From Paenibacillus endophyticus (GTDB lineage Bacteria; Bacillota; Bacilli; Paenibacillales; Paenibacillaceae): 64,000 nucleotides of DNA. Position 1 is the stretch's first letter. Each line of letters starts with the position of its first letter. The notes beneath the pieces are model-generated. The model saw only the letters and a list, made by a program, of their open reading frames with translations. It searched no databases and had not been told where the DNA came from. This document shows, one piece after another, positions 34,746 to 44,081 of the stretch. Position numbers and translations under genes: made by a program. The stretch lies in the NCBI RefSeq assembly GCF_014192395.1, contig NZ_JACHXW010000003.1, positions 239,054-303,053 on the forward strand, read 5' to 3'.

Positions 34746-35372
34746 TTAGAATCCTGCTGCCACTTTTTTCGCTTGCTCAAGGCCAGTTGCGATGATAGCT
34801 TCCGCTTGGTCAGGCAATTGGTTATGTCCTTCGATAATGACACTTTCAAGGTTTTTCACACCGTAGAAGCCCATTACGTTGCGCATAAAGTTGAATGCCA
34901 TTTCTGCGCCAGCAGCTGGGCCTTCAGAATAGATGCCGCCGCGAGCATTAAGAAGCGCTACTTTTTTGTCAGGGATTAGACCGACTGGACCTTCAGCCGT
35001 GTAGCTGAACGTTTTGCCAGCTTGCGACAGGTAGTCGATGTATGTGTGCAGAACAGCTGGAACCGTGAAATTCCAAAGCGGGAATGCGAATACAACTTTA
35101 TCAGCAGCTAGGAATTGGTTGATATATTTATCGGAAACCGTTACAGCAGCTTGCTCGCTCTCCGTAAGGTCGTAGCCGCGAGCAGCTTTAAAGTTGCCGT
35201 TGATCATATCCGCATTCATATATGGCAGCTCTTCTTGGAACAAATCAAGCTCAACTACTGTATCCTCAGGATGGCTAGCTTTGTAGCTGTCCAGAAATGC
35301 ATGGTATAGTTTAACGCTAGTTGCCATTTCAATTCCGCGATCGTTCGCTTTAACAAATAATACTGTACTCAT
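34746..35372 (-). CDS. azoR: FMN-dependent NADH-azoreductase
   Basis: The 208-residue flavodoxin-like enzyme reduces azo bonds and quinones using NADH and FMN. The start MSTVLFVKANDRG, the FMN-binding FAFPLWNFTVPAVLHTYIDY and LNARGGIYSEGPAAG segments are typical of AzoR. Length matches the family. Its ribosome site (GGAGGG) precedes the ATG. It may serve in quinone or electrophile defence; no thiol-stress regulator lies immediately adjacent. The TetR-MFS drug operon is on its downstream side. Confidence 0.93.
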   Translation of the reverse strand: MSTVLFVKANDRGIEMATSVKLYHAFLDSYKASHPEDTVVELDLFQEELPYMNADMINGNFKAARGYDLTESEQAAVTVSDKYINQFLAADKVVFAFPLWNFTVPAVLHTYIDYLSQAGKTFSYTAEGPVGLIPDKKVALLNARGGIYSEGPAAGAEMAFNFMRNVMGFYGVKNLESVIIEGHNQLPDQAEAIIATGLEQAKKVAAGF

Positions 35373-35531
35373 TTTGTGTTTCCCTCCAGGATATGTGATT
35401 TACTTTTAGTAAGTACCTTTATTGTATATAGTTTTCCGGAAGGAAACATCGGCAATTAGACTGAAAAATAATTAAAAAAAGTCGGAATAGACGGAGACGC
35501 GGTCTTACGACTATAGTCTGACTGCTATGCG

Positions 35532-36191
35532 TTATTCACTTTCATTCATTAACTGCACAGCGTAAATCGCAGCTTGCGTACGATCGGTCATATTAAGCTT
35601 GCTCAAAATGCTGCTTACATGCGTTTTTACCGTTTTCTCTGCTACTGTCAGGGCGGATGCAATGTCCTTGTTGCTCATGCCCTTCGTAATCAACTGCAGC
35701 ACTTCAAGCTCACGGGGAGTTAACTGCTCCATTAATTCGCGACCAGGACCCTCTTTAACAGGTTGGGCATTTGGCGCAACCTCCGCCAACAGCGCGCTCG
35801 CAATGTCGGGGTGGAGCTGGATATTACCCTTATAGGCACTGCGTATCGCTTCAGCAAGCTGATCAGGCTCCACATCCTTCAGCATATATCCAATTGCGCC
35901 TGACTGAAGCGCCGGCACAATATGACTGCGATCAGAGAAGCTTGTCAGGACGAGTACTTTAATATGGGGTTTCTGCTTGGCGATCAACGTGCTTGCTTCA
36001 ATGCCATCCATAATCGGCATGTTGAGGTCCATCAGAATAACATCGGGATTTAGTTCCTCCGCTTTCTCCACCGCTTCTTGCCCATTGTGCGCTTCGCCGA
36101 CCAATTCAAAATCCGGCTGCATATTCAGAAAAAAAGAAATGCCTTTCAAAACAATTTGATGATCGTCAACTAAAAGTATTTTGATCTTCAC
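35532..36191 (-). CDS. NarL/LuxR-type response regulator
   Basis: The 219-residue protein has a receiver domain (1-125) with acidic pair DD at 9-10 and the phospho-acceptor Asp in VILMDLNMP (about 54), and a C-terminal LuxR helix-turn-helix (about 150-212) with LTPRELEVLQLI and KTVKTHVSSIL. The start is GTG with GAGGAACGG upstream. It follows the sensor kinase gene by nine bases. With that kinase it forms a LiaRS/DegSU/NarXL-like pair. The target genes are unknown. Confidence 0.92.
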   Translation of the reverse strand: MKIKILLVDDHQIVLKGISFFLNMQPDFELVGEAHNGQEAVEKAEELNPDVILMDLNMPIMDGIEASTLIAKQKPHIKVLVLTSFSDRSHIVPALQSGAIGYMLKDVEPDQLAEAIRSAYKGNIQLHPDIASALLAEVAPNAQPVKEGPGRELMEQLTPRELEVLQLITKGMSNKDIASALTVAEKTVKTHVSSILSKLNMTDRTQAAIYAVQLMNESE

Positions 36192-36200
36192 TACCGTTCC

Positions 36201-37853
36201 TCATTCCTCGTTCCACATTTCTGTTTCGGTCGCGACCGGAATTGTAGCCTTTACACTGGTCGAATGTCCCATGATGCTTGTAATGGATAATTCACCACCT
36301 AGCGTCTCAGCCCGCTCCCTCATGGTTAGCATCCCCATCGTCAGCTTGCCCTTGCGCTTTTCTGGTGAAAAACCGCGTCCCTTGTCAATAATTTCAATGC
36401 TTGCAAGCCGCTCGGATTTCATTAACATCACATGGACAGTTTCTGTATCGGCGTGCTTCTTTACGTTATTCATAGCCTCCTGCCCAATTCGCCAGAATGC
36501 TTCTTCAATCGCTCTAGGCAATTCGCGTACGCCTTCCACATGCTCATAAACGGTTAGTCCCATGTTTTTTCCATACTGCTTCAAAGCCGTCAGCAGGCCA
36601 TGCTCCAAGCCGGCAGGACGAAGCTGCCAGATCAGCGTGCGCATTTCCTTCAACGTTTCTTGGGACAGCTGTCTAATTTCTTGAAGCGAGCGTTCGACAA
36701 TTGGCTCCTTGCCGGCAAGAACGGTTTCCGCGCCTTTGGCAAGAAATGACAATGAGAAGATTTTTTGAATGACGGAATCATGCAGGTCTCGCGCCATCCG
36801 GTTCCTCTCTTCCATGCGCGCCAACTCGCGCCGCTGTTCATACACGCGAAGATTCTCAACGCTAAGCGTGAAATGATCACCCAAAGAATATAAAAAATCT
36901 TCCAAATAATCGTCAAATTGCCTGCCAAGCTCACTGCTAATAAATAACACACCTATCGGTCTGCTCCTAATCCGCAGAGGAATAGCCACAGCTGATGAAA
37001 AGGGCGGAATACCGATCGACGACAGGGACGAGCTCGGCACCTGATGACAGTTCGATAAGGTTACGATTCGATTCTCGCGGAAAGCCGTGCTGACAGTCCC
37101 GCCCTGATCAATCTCAAGAGTCAGCCACTCTTTCTTCACATGCTTATCCATATATGTAGCCCGCAGCGACAATTGCTGCTGCTCATACATAAACAGCGAG
37201 ACATGCTGCCAATTGAACGTATCTCCGATATGTCTGACAGCTTGGAGCGGCAAGTTGTTAATATCCTGAATTGCGTTTATTCGCTGAATGACATCGCCTA
37301 GCTTGGCATAATGCAGAGCGTGCCTCTCCTGCACCTGGTAGAGCCGAATCCGCTTGATCGCCGTGCCGATCTGATAAGCCACAGCTTGAAGCAATGCCAG
37401 CTCCTCCACGGAGAAATGGCTTTTACCTGTCTGGGCAACGTTTAATAGACCGAATCGATCCGTTCCTGCATGAAGAGGGACCGTGGCATGATGAGAAATG
37501 CCCTCGGTATCGCCTAGATCATTGTTTATCGCATATATAATTCTCGAGCATTCAATAATATTGACTGCTTGCTCCAGCTTGTTTTGCTTGAAGCGCTCAA
37601 CGCACCAGCACAAGGAGCCGCACATCACTTCCTGATTGTTTGCTCGCAGTCCTTCCGGCAAATTATGGGTAGCTACGTATATTTCTTCGCTGTGGCTGTC
37701 CATCATGAACAACCAGCCTGTCGTAAAGCCTGTTACCTGAAGCAGCTTGGCAAGCACGTCGTTCAGCATTTCATCCATATCATTCGTGCTGTTCAGCGTC
37801 TCAGCGATCTCCTTCAACGCAACTAGCTCATAAGCTCTGATTTCTGCGGACAT
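36201..37853 (-). CDS. Cytoplasmic GAF-domain sensor histidine kinase (NarX/DegS class)
   Basis: The 550-residue protein has two GAF-like domains (about 20-170 and 180-335), no membrane segment, a HisKA_3 phosphoacceptor region (MARDLHDSVIQKIFSLSF, His near 359) and an HATPase domain with IGQEAMNNVKKHA, IIDKGRGF and GMLTMRERAETLGG. The cysteine-containing first GAF domain (MCGSLCWCVERF) could sense redox state or bind a metal or haem, which is inferential. It is the first gene of a two-gene operon with the LuxR-type regulator. Confidence 0.9.
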   Translation of the reverse strand: MSAEIRAYELVALKEIAETLNSTNDMDEMLNDVLAKLLQVTGFTTGWLFMMDSHSEEIYVATHNLPEGLRANNQEVMCGSLCWCVERFKQNKLEQAVNIIECSRIIYAINNDLGDTEGISHHATVPLHAGTDRFGLLNVAQTGKSHFSVEELALLQAVAYQIGTAIKRIRLYQVQERHALHYAKLGDVIQRINAIQDINNLPLQAVRHIGDTFNWQHVSLFMYEQQQLSLRATYMDKHVKKEWLTLEIDQGGTVSTAFRENRIVTLSNCHQVPSSSLSSIGIPPFSSAVAIPLRIRSRPIGVLFISSELGRQFDDYLEDFLYSLGDHFTLSVENLRVYEQRRELARMEERNRMARDLHDSVIQKIFSLSFLAKGAETVLAGKEPIVERSLQEIRQLSQETLKEMRTLIWQLRPAGLEHGLLTALKQYGKNMGLTVYEHVEGVRELPRAIEEAFWRIGQEAMNNVKKHADTETVHVMLMKSERLASIEIIDKGRGFSPEKRKGKLTMGMLTMRERAETLGGELSITSIMGHSTSVKATIPVATETEMWNEE

Positions 37854-38119
37854 GCCCCCACTCCCTTCTTAGCAACCATTATACACCTGCCGTTTTTGCA
37901 AAAACAGAGCCGTTTTCCTATAGCGCTTCCATTATGCAGCCTTGTCCTCGTTTGAGCTCGCTCATACTAGGAAAAACTGCATTTGACCAAAGAATATATC
38001 CGGCGACTGCCAATCCGAGATTAATAGCTGAAATATTTGTTCTCATTTGCTTTGTTTGTTATGATTGAGCAAAGACTGTCGTAATCTGATGAATTTTGTT
38101 TATCTCTAAGGAGGATCAC

Positions 38120-39061
38120 ATGCAAAAGGTCAAAATATTTTCCGGCACCTCAAACGAAAGGCTAGCCGCCGAAGTGTGCAGGGAGCTGGATCTTCCGCTC
38201 GGCAATGTTGCGATTTCGAGACAACAAAGCGGGGAAATACACGTATCCTACGGTGAATCCATTCGTACCTGCGATGTATTTATCGTCCAATCGCTTTCGC
38301 ATCCTGTCAACGAGCATTTGATCGAGACGCTTGTCATGATCGACGCTGCGAAACGCGCATCAGCCAAAACGATCAATATCGTCATGCCTTATTACGGGTA
38401 TGCAAGGCAAGAGAGAAAGTCTGCACCGCGCGAACCGATATCAGCTAAGCTGGTTGCGGATGTCCTGACGACTGTCGGCGCGAACCGGATCATTACCGTC
38501 GACCTTCATGCCGATCCGATCCAAGGTTTTTTCGATATACCTGTCGATCATTTAACCGCGCTGGATCTAATCATCGAATATTTAAGAGAGAAAAAAATTA
38601 CGAATCCAGTCGTCGTATCTCCAGACGCGGGACGAGCCACGACAGCCGAGAAGCTTGCAGGACTGCTTGATTGCCCATTTGCCATTATGATTAAAAACCG
38701 GCCAGCGCACAATCAATCGGAGATCACGCATATTATCGGCGACGTAGAAAACATGACTCCGATTATTATCGAGGATTTAATCGACACGGGAAGCACGATC
38801 GTCAACGTGGTAGAGGCGCTTAAGAAAAAAGGCGCGCATGATTCATACATATGTGCTACGCATGGCCTTTTCTCAGCCAATGCGTTAGAGAAGCTTGACC
38901 ACCCGAACATTCGCGAGGTTGTCATCACCGATACGATTGATATCGGAGAAGAACGGTCCAATAAATTCGTCGTTTTGCCAATGTCACCGCTGCTCGCTAC
39001 CGCTATCAAAATCATTACCGAAGGCGGTTCGATCGCAACGTTGTTTAAAGCAGGCACCTAA
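38120..39061 (+). CDS. prs: Ribose-phosphate pyrophosphokinase paralogue
   Basis: The 313-residue enzyme would make PRPP from ribose-5-phosphate and ATP. The start at 38120 has AAGGAGG. The flexible loop YARQERKSAPREPISAK and IQGFFDIPVDHL are present. The PRPP-binding loop reads IIEDLIDTGSTI where the usual form is DDxIDTAGT, and the ribose-phosphate region reads SPDAGRATTAEKL instead of the common PDHGGVTRA. It is therefore probably a divergent second copy beside the essential prs, which normally sits near glmU. A dedicated biosynthetic role or altered regulation is possible. Confidence 0.83.
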   Translation: MQKVKIFSGTSNERLAAEVCRELDLPLGNVAISRQQSGEIHVSYGESIRTCDVFIVQSLSHPVNEHLIETLVMIDAAKRASAKTINIVMPYYGYARQERKSAPREPISAKLVADVLTTVGANRIITVDLHADPIQGFFDIPVDHLTALDLIIEYLREKKITNPVVVSPDAGRATTAEKLAGLLDCPFAIMIKNRPAHNQSEITHIIGDVENMTPIIIEDLIDTGSTIVNVVEALKKKGAHDSYICATHGLFSANALEKLDHPNIREVVITDTIDIGEERSNKFVVLPMSPLLATAIKIITEGGSIATLFKAGT

Positions 39062-39095
39062 GCAGTCAGCACTGTTTGCACCATTTCATGAAGTT

Positions 39096-39136
39096 ATAGA
39101 AATACCTCCTTGCACAGCTGCATGGTGGTATTTTTT
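39096..39136 (+). terminator. Rho-independent terminator of the prs paralogue
   Basis: AATACCTCCTTGCA pairs with TGCATGGTGGTATT, followed by TTTTT. Confidence 0.85.
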
Positions 39137-39164
39137 TGCCGTGAATAACCATGGAAATCCGTTC

Positions 39165-39210
39165 AAAAAAGAGGCGATCCTCCTTTGGTTGGGAATCGCC
39201 TCTTTTACGT
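39165..39210 (-). terminator. Rho-independent terminator of the DUF3891 gene
   Basis: AAAAAGAGGCGAT pairs with ATCGCCTCTTTTA; it lies just past the stop of the leftward gene and has U-tract potential on the minus strand. Confidence 0.8.
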
Positions 39211-39227
39211 GTAATTCATGACCATCA

Positions 39228-39983
39228 TCATTTCGGGACAATCGTTATGACCTGCTCACGAAGCTCAGCCTTCTGGTAGACTTGCGAAATGCCAAGCTTC
39301 GCTGCTTCAGCCTTGCCAACTTCCTTGTAAAACAACCTCGTTTCAACGATTCTGCTGAACGGATACGGCTCCAGCGCGATCGTCCGTTCATCTTTCCATT
39401 CCGCGATCAAGCTCGTTCCGCCCGTGCGGTCGAACCAATATGGAAATCCATTCGCAAACCACTCGTAGTGCTCGCGAGGCGTCCCCGGCGGCTCCATGCA
39501 TGCAAACAAAGATAACTCGTCGCATAGCAGCAGTGCTTTGGCATGCTCCTGGAGCAGATTCACGTTTAACTGCAATTTCTCCAATATGACGCTTTGCCGA
39601 GCAAACTCGCCTTCGACAAAGGAGATCGTATCTTCGTTGCGAAATCTTTCGGCTAGCGTTGTGTAAAGAATGCTGCCCAGCAGCGCTGCATATTCACTTG
39701 TTTCCTGCAGGCGGTCGATTGCCTTGGAGTAGAAGACGAAACGTATATTGCCTGGAAAATCTCGGAACGAAAATGGAGCGCTTGCCGCATCGTTCCAAAG
39801 CGGAATCCGGTCAAGCTCAATCCAGCTGCTGTCATGCTCATAGGCTGCCAGATTAAGCTCCTCTCTCCTATCCTCGCTGCCGAACAGTTCATCCGCCCAA
39901 GCACTGAGCAGATCGCCAGAAATTCTAGCATGGTCATGCTGTGCAATACAGATATATGAGTCCTCTTTCTCGTATATGATCAA
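39228..39983 (-). CDS. DUF3891-family protein
   Basis: The 251-residue protein belongs to a family of unknown function. I chose the TTG at 39983, since AAAGGA lies nine bases upstream and family members begin at the IIYEKEDSYICIAQHDH strand; ATGs at 40028, 40004 and 39992 lack a properly spaced site. The HDHARISGDLL and YEHDSSW segments carry His/Asp residues reminiscent of an HD-type metal site. It lies 50 bp after chorismate mutase in the same direction and ends at a strong terminator. Confidence 0.75.
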   Translation of the reverse strand: MIIYEKEDSYICIAQHDHARISGDLLSAWADELFGSEDRREELNLAAYEHDSSWIELDRIPLWNDAASAPFSFRDFPGNIRFVFYSKAIDRLQETSEYAALLGSILYTTLAERFRNEDTISFVEGEFARQSVILEKLQLNVNLLQEHAKALLLCDELSLFACMEPPGTPREHYEWFANGFPYWFDRTGGTSLIAEWKDERTIALEPYPFSRIVETRLFYKEVGKAEAAKLGISQVYQKAELREQVITIVPK

Positions 39984-40033
39984 CGATACCATTCCTTTCT
40001 TCATGAAATAAACGGTAGATTCTGACATGCGAT

Positions 40034-40339
40034 TTAAAGGATAGATGCGCTCTCTTTATGGGCTTGCTCAATCTCCTTATGTCTGGCGATCGCTAAATCC
40101 ATAATGCAACGGTAAATGACTGAAGCATGCTCTCCGTCAAGTTTCCGGCTCTCTGCCAGACGCCTTATCTTATCAAATTGCTGCTGTTCGCGGCCGGAGT
40201 CCTGAGCAGCAAGCTTATGGGTTGCCTTATAAATACCCACTTCCTCCGTCAATTGAAACCGCTTTGCAAGCAAGGAAATCATTTCTTGGTCCAATTGGTC
40301 TATATCTTGTCTTAACTCATCTAGCTTGGAAGCCTTCAT
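40034..40339 (-). CDS. Monofunctional AroQ-type chorismate mutase
   Basis: The 101-residue all-helical protein converts chorismate to prephenate in phenylalanine and tyrosine synthesis. The first helix RQDIDQLDQEMISLLAKRF, the VGIYKATHKL loop with its substrate-binding Lys, and the REQQQFDKIRRLAE helix match the AroQ fold. GGAGAGG precedes the ATG. It is not in an aro operon here; it pairs with the DUF3891 gene. A gene-free 243-bp stretch separates it from the upstream monooxygenase gene. Confidence 0.87.
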   Translation of the reverse strand: MKASKLDELRQDIDQLDQEMISLLAKRFQLTEEVGIYKATHKLAAQDSGREQQQFDKIRRLAESRKLDGEHASVIYRCIMDLAIARHKEIEQAHKESASIL

Positions 40340-40583
40340 GCGCCTCTCCCTTATCTGTCAGTTTTCCTATTATTGTACCATCACCAAAGCCATTTCAGCT
40401 ATTCGAATTGCCTTTTAATCCGAAGCCATCCAAATGAGACTGATGCCGCCTGAGTCAGCCTGCCAATAACAAGAAGAATGGGTGCCGGTTTCCACGCCGT
40501 AAGCGTGCGTATATCCATCAAAAAAGAACCGAAGCTAGCCTGTGATGGCTTGCAACAGTCCTTCAGTTTGGATGCAGATAGCA

Positions 40584-41795
40584 TTAACGCACACGATCCA
40601 TGGAGGATTTCCGCAGTTCCCTGCGAACAACGGGCATGACCTTAACGGCAAGCAGCTCGATGGACGCGGCCACCTTTGAGAATGGAATGCCTCCGATATC
40701 AAACTGTGCCATGAAGCGGTTATGCCCAAACAGCTCATGTTGAGCCAAAATTTTCTCGACTAGGAGCTCGGGACTGCCTACCGCTAACGCACTCATCGGA
40801 CTCGCAAGCAAATCGAACTGCTCACGTGTCATCGTCTCGCCTCTGCCTTGTCCACTCATGAAGCTGCTCACGTAATTCGCATAATATGGATAATATTCAG
40901 CCTTTGCCTTCTCAATAGTGTCTGCGATATAGGCATGGCTTGTGATGGCGACCCGCAATGCCTCCGGCATATGACCAGCTTGAAGGCCTGCAGACCGGTA
41001 AAGGTCAACAAGCGGCTTGAATCTTGCCGGATCGCCGCCAAGTATCGCGAGGGCCATCCCGGTGCCTGATTGACCGGCAAGCTCCGCGCTTTGAGGGGTG
41101 CCTCCCACTCCGACCCATACAGGCAGACGAGACTGGAAGGGACGCGGCGCAATTTCTGCATTTTTCAAAGACGAACGATAGTGCCCGGACCAACTGATTC
41201 TCTCTTGTTCATTCAGCGATAACAGCAAGCCGAGCTTTTCTTGGAATAACGCTTTATATTCGCTAAGCTCGTAGCCGAACAACGGAAAAGATTCGACGTA
41301 CGCTCCTCTGCCTACAATGATTTCAGCACGTCCATCGGAGAGCAAATCCAAGGTTGAAAAGTCTTCGAATACGCGCACCGGATCCGATGTGCCAAGAACC
41401 GTTGTCGCGCTTGTCAGCTTTATCCGTTTTGTAGCATGAGCGATGGCAGCCAAAACGACGGGAGGGGAGGATATAACGAAGTCAAGCCGATGATGTTCGC
41501 CTACGCCGAACACGTCAATGCCTGCCTCGTCGGCCAGCATCGCAGCGGCTACAATTTCTTTCATCCGAGCACGCGGACTCGCCAATAATCCGTTGGCGGG
41601 ACTCGTGCTTAAATCTCCCAACGTATAAATGCCGAATTCAAAATCAAGCGGCTGATTCTCTGTGGGAAGCAAGCCAGACTGATGTGTTTCCTCTTTGATG
41701 ACTAACACCACTTTCGTTCGTTTTCCTGCGGCAGACCTATCGTTATCTATCTCTCGCACCGTAGTTACTATTCGTAAGTAATGGTACATAAGCAA
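40584..41795 (-). CDS. LLM-class flavin-dependent monooxygenase
   Basis: The luciferase-like TIM-barrel protein uses reduced FMN. The segments FGIYTLGD, FGVGEHHRLDFVISSPPVVLAAIA, TSATTVLGTSDPVRVFEDFSTLD and EIIVGRGAYVESFPLFGY are characteristic of the group. The catalytic barrel begins at about residue 51 of the reported frame. The start is uncertain: the first ATG (41795) lacks a ribosome site and a GTG near residue 29, preceded by AGGA, is a plausible alternative. The substrate is unknown. It is transcribed alone. Confidence 0.82.
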   Translation of the reverse strand: MLMYHYLRIVTTVREIDNDRSAAGKRTKVVLVIKEETHQSGLLPTENQPLDFEFGIYTLGDLSTSPANGLLASPRARMKEIVAAAMLADEAGIDVFGVGEHHRLDFVISSPPVVLAAIAHATKRIKLTSATTVLGTSDPVRVFEDFSTLDLLSDGRAEIIVGRGAYVESFPLFGYELSEYKALFQEKLGLLLSLNEQERISWSGHYRSSLKNAEIAPRPFQSRLPVWVGVGGTPQSAELAGQSGTGMALAILGGDPARFKPLVDLYRSAGLQAGHMPEALRVAITSHAYIADTIEKAKAEYYPYYANYVSSFMSGQGRGETMTREQFDLLASPMSALAVGSPELLVEKILAQHELFGHNRFMAQFDIGGIPFSKVAASIELLAVKVMPVVRRELRKSSMDRVR

Positions 41796-41935
41796 TTTGA
41801 TTTCGTCAAGGAAATATGCCTATAGCTATGCACCAACGCCTATTAGCTTACGCAAGCATAATCGATTGAATCCCTCCTCTGGCGGCTAAAAATAGAGAGA
41901 AAGTATGGTGAAATGATATCCTTTCCTCTATTACA

Positions 41936-41977
41936 AAAAAGGCCGAAGCAAGTCAATCCTGCTCCAGCCTTTGCATG
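41936..41977 (-). terminator. Terminator at the end of the ABC/GH42-remnant operon
   Basis: AAAGGC(...)AGCA pairs with TGCT(...)GCCTTT and is followed leftward by TTTTTT. Confidence 0.7.
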
Positions 41978-41986
41978 TCTCTATTC

Positions 41987-42280
41987 TTAGATCGCTTCTT
42001 TAATCACCAGAAAGCCCCAAGGCTGCAGTTCCATCGTCTCGCCGCTCAAGATGCTGCACCCTGACATAAGCTCCACGCCGCTGCCCTGCACGTAAGGGAA
42101 TGAAACAGCGGCAGCCGAGTAGTTGAAATAATAGCGAATAAAGCTGCCCGCTTTGTTCTTGCCTGATTTAACGACAATCGGAAAAGCAAGCTCCTGTTCA
42201 GCATGCCATAAGCCCGCTTCCTTGACCGCACTCACGAGCGTCGTTTTTTGGATTAATAAAGACGGATTATCCCGCTCCAA
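41987..42280 (-). pseudogene. C-terminal remnant of a GH42 beta-galactosidase
   Basis: The 97 codons match only the final beta-sandwich domain of GH42 beta-galactosidases: FPIVVKSGKNKAGSFIRYYFNYS, a VxYxxGxGxELxSG-type stretch and a LQPWGFLVIKE ending. The catalytic barrel and trimerisation domain, about 580 residues, are missing. The fragment opens with TTG directly after the permease stop codon, so a deletion has joined the 3' end of the enzyme gene to the transporter operon. It is unlikely to make an active enzyme. No GH42 5' end is present elsewhere in the window. Confidence 0.75.
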
Positions 42281-43108
42281 TCAACCTTTAACCGCACCTT
42301 CGGCAATCCCATGCATAATGAATCTTTGGAAAAAGGAGTAGATGATGATAACGGGAATTGCCGTCAGTACGAGTGCTGCAAGGATGAGCGCCCATTCCTT
42401 GTTGTACTCTCCGAACAACGTATTCGTTGACAGAATCAACGTGTAGTTCTCAACGTCCGTCAGCATTAGGAGCGGCAGCAGGAAATCATTCCAAATCCAA
42501 AGGAAATCCAGAATCGCAATCGTAACCGTAATGGGCACGAGCAGCGGAAATATAATGCGGAAAAACGTTTGATATTCGTTGCAGCCATCGATCTGCGCAG
42601 CTTCCTCAAGCTCTCTCGGTATCGACTTTACGAAGCCATGGTACAGGAAGACCGCCATGTTGACGCCAAGCCCGATGTAGATGATCGCTAGCCCGTAGGT
42701 AGTCCCTTGCACCGATAACGCTTTAGCCATTCTCGTTAGCGGAATCATAATCGAATGGAATGGAACGAGCATCGAAGCGATAAACAGGAAAAATAGGATG
42801 CTGCTTATTTTGCCGCTGGTTCGGGATAGCTTATAGCCGGCGAGCGACGCGCATAACACGATGCCGCCGATGCCGATCACTGAAATAATGATCGAATTGA
42901 GCGTGCTGTTGAGCAGATTGATTTGTTTAAACGCGTTTACGTAGTTGTCGAATGAAATGCTCGTAGGCAAGGAAACGAATGATGCGAACATTTGCCCCTG
43001 AGTCTTGAAAGAATTGATTACCGCTAAGTAAATAGGGAAAAAGGAGATGGCCGCTGCGATGGACAGCAGAACCGTAATGAGAATCGACGTTGGTTTTTTC
43101 TGATTCAT
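42281..43108 (-). CDS. Carbohydrate ABC transporter permease (MalG-type)
   Basis: The 275-residue inner-membrane protein has six hydrophobic segments and the EAA loop at EEAAQIDGCNEYQTFFRIIFPLL (about 178-200), which docks to the ATPase. The C-terminus ending GAVKG is the family's usual end. The start overlaps the upstream permease stop by four bases (ATGA), so they are translationally coupled. No ATPase gene is encoded here; such importers use a shared MsmX-type ATPase. Confidence 0.93.
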   Translation of the reverse strand: MNQKKPTSILITVLLSIAAAISFFPIYLAVINSFKTQGQMFASFVSLPTSISFDNYVNAFKQINLLNSTLNSIIISVIGIGGIVLCASLAGYKLSRTSGKISSILFFLFIASMLVPFHSIMIPLTRMAKALSVQGTTYGLAIIYIGLGVNMAVFLYHGFVKSIPRELEEAAQIDGCNEYQTFFRIIFPLLVPITVTIAILDFLWIWNDFLLPLLMLTDVENYTLILSTNTLFGEYNKEWALILAALVLTAIPVIIIYSFFQRFIMHGIAEGAVKG

Positions 43109-43989
43109 GCTTCCAGCTCCCTTTTCTTCATGACTTGAATTTGAATCAATGTGAAAATGAGGATGATGACGAACAAGATAACCGATTTGGCGCTGGCATA
43201 CCCATACCGGAAGTTGTTCGAGAAGGCTTCCTCATAAATATTCATCGTAATGACCTGCGTGCTCCGTCCAGGACCGCCGCCGGTTAAGCCGTACACAACC
43301 TCAAACACTTTGAATGCGCCATTCAAGGTCAGGAAGAAACAAATCGTAATCGCATGCGTAATCATTGGAAGCGTGACGTTACGGAACGTTTGGAAAGCGG
43401 AAGCGCCGTCGATGACCGCTGCTTCCTTCAAGCTTTGTGGCACGCCTTGCAAACCGGCCAAATAAATAATCATCATGTATCCGACGCCATTCCATAGCGA
43501 TACGGTCAATATGGAGAAAAAGCTGATTTGGGGATCGCCGATCCAAGCCTGGTCCAAAAACGAGATCGCCGTTTTTTCGGCAATTTGCGGAATAACCTGC
43601 GCGAACACAAAGGTCCACATAAAAGCGCTGATAATGGTAGAAATCATGTTGGGCATAAAGAAGATCGTACGGAAGAAGCCCTTCGACTTTTTGCGTGATT
43701 CAATAAAAACGGCTAGCAGCAGCGCGAATACGTTTTGCAGCACGACCATGAACAGCACGTATTTCAACGTGAAAAATATCGAAGATACGAAATCAGGATC
43801 TTCCTTAAGCGCCTCGACGAAGTTACCGAAGCCAATGAAATCATAATCTCTATTTAATCCGTTCCAATCCGTGAAGCTGTAGTACATGCCCCCGAGCGTT
43901 GGAATAAGCAGGAAGACGGCATATAAAATAAATGCAGGCCCGACGAATGTTAACAGCGAGATGTATTTTTTGTAGCTCTTGATCGGCAC
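43105..43989 (-). CDS. Carbohydrate ABC transporter permease (MalF-type)
   Basis: The GTG at 43989 has GAGGGG eight bases upstream; the open frame to 44064 crosses the binding-protein gene's downstream region without a ribosome site. The 294-residue protein has six membrane helices and the EAA loop LKEAAVIDGASAFQTFRNVTLP (about 195-216). It forms the channel with the MalG-type partner, importing an oligosaccharide delivered by the upstream lipoprotein. Confidence 0.92.
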   Translation of the reverse strand: MPIKSYKKYISLLTFVGPAFILYAVFLLIPTLGGMYYSFTDWNGLNRDYDFIGFGNFVEALKEDPDFVSSIFFTLKYVLFMVVLQNVFALLLAVFIESRKKSKGFFRTIFFMPNMISTIISAFMWTFVFAQVIPQIAEKTAISFLDQAWIGDPQISFFSILTVSLWNGVGYMMIIYLAGLQGVPQSLKEAAVIDGASAFQTFRNVTLPMITHAITICFFLTLNGAFKVFEVVYGLTGGGPGRSTQVITMNIYEEAFSNNFRYGYASAKSVILFVIILIFTLIQIQVMKKRELEA

Positions 43990-44081
43990 AGTATCCGCCC
44001 CTCTCCTATGTGTCTCTAAGTATAGAAGGGATGAAGCGAAGACGGGAAACCTTCTCCTCTTCATCCCTAGGCATATCTACA

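Noticed and set aside
40399..40584. 61-residue leftward frame between the monooxygenase and chorismate mutase genes
   Set aside because: There is no ribosome site and no convincing family match; a faint similarity to a methyltransferase tail (PAPILLVIG) is too short to support. The 243-bp gap otherwise shows nothing.
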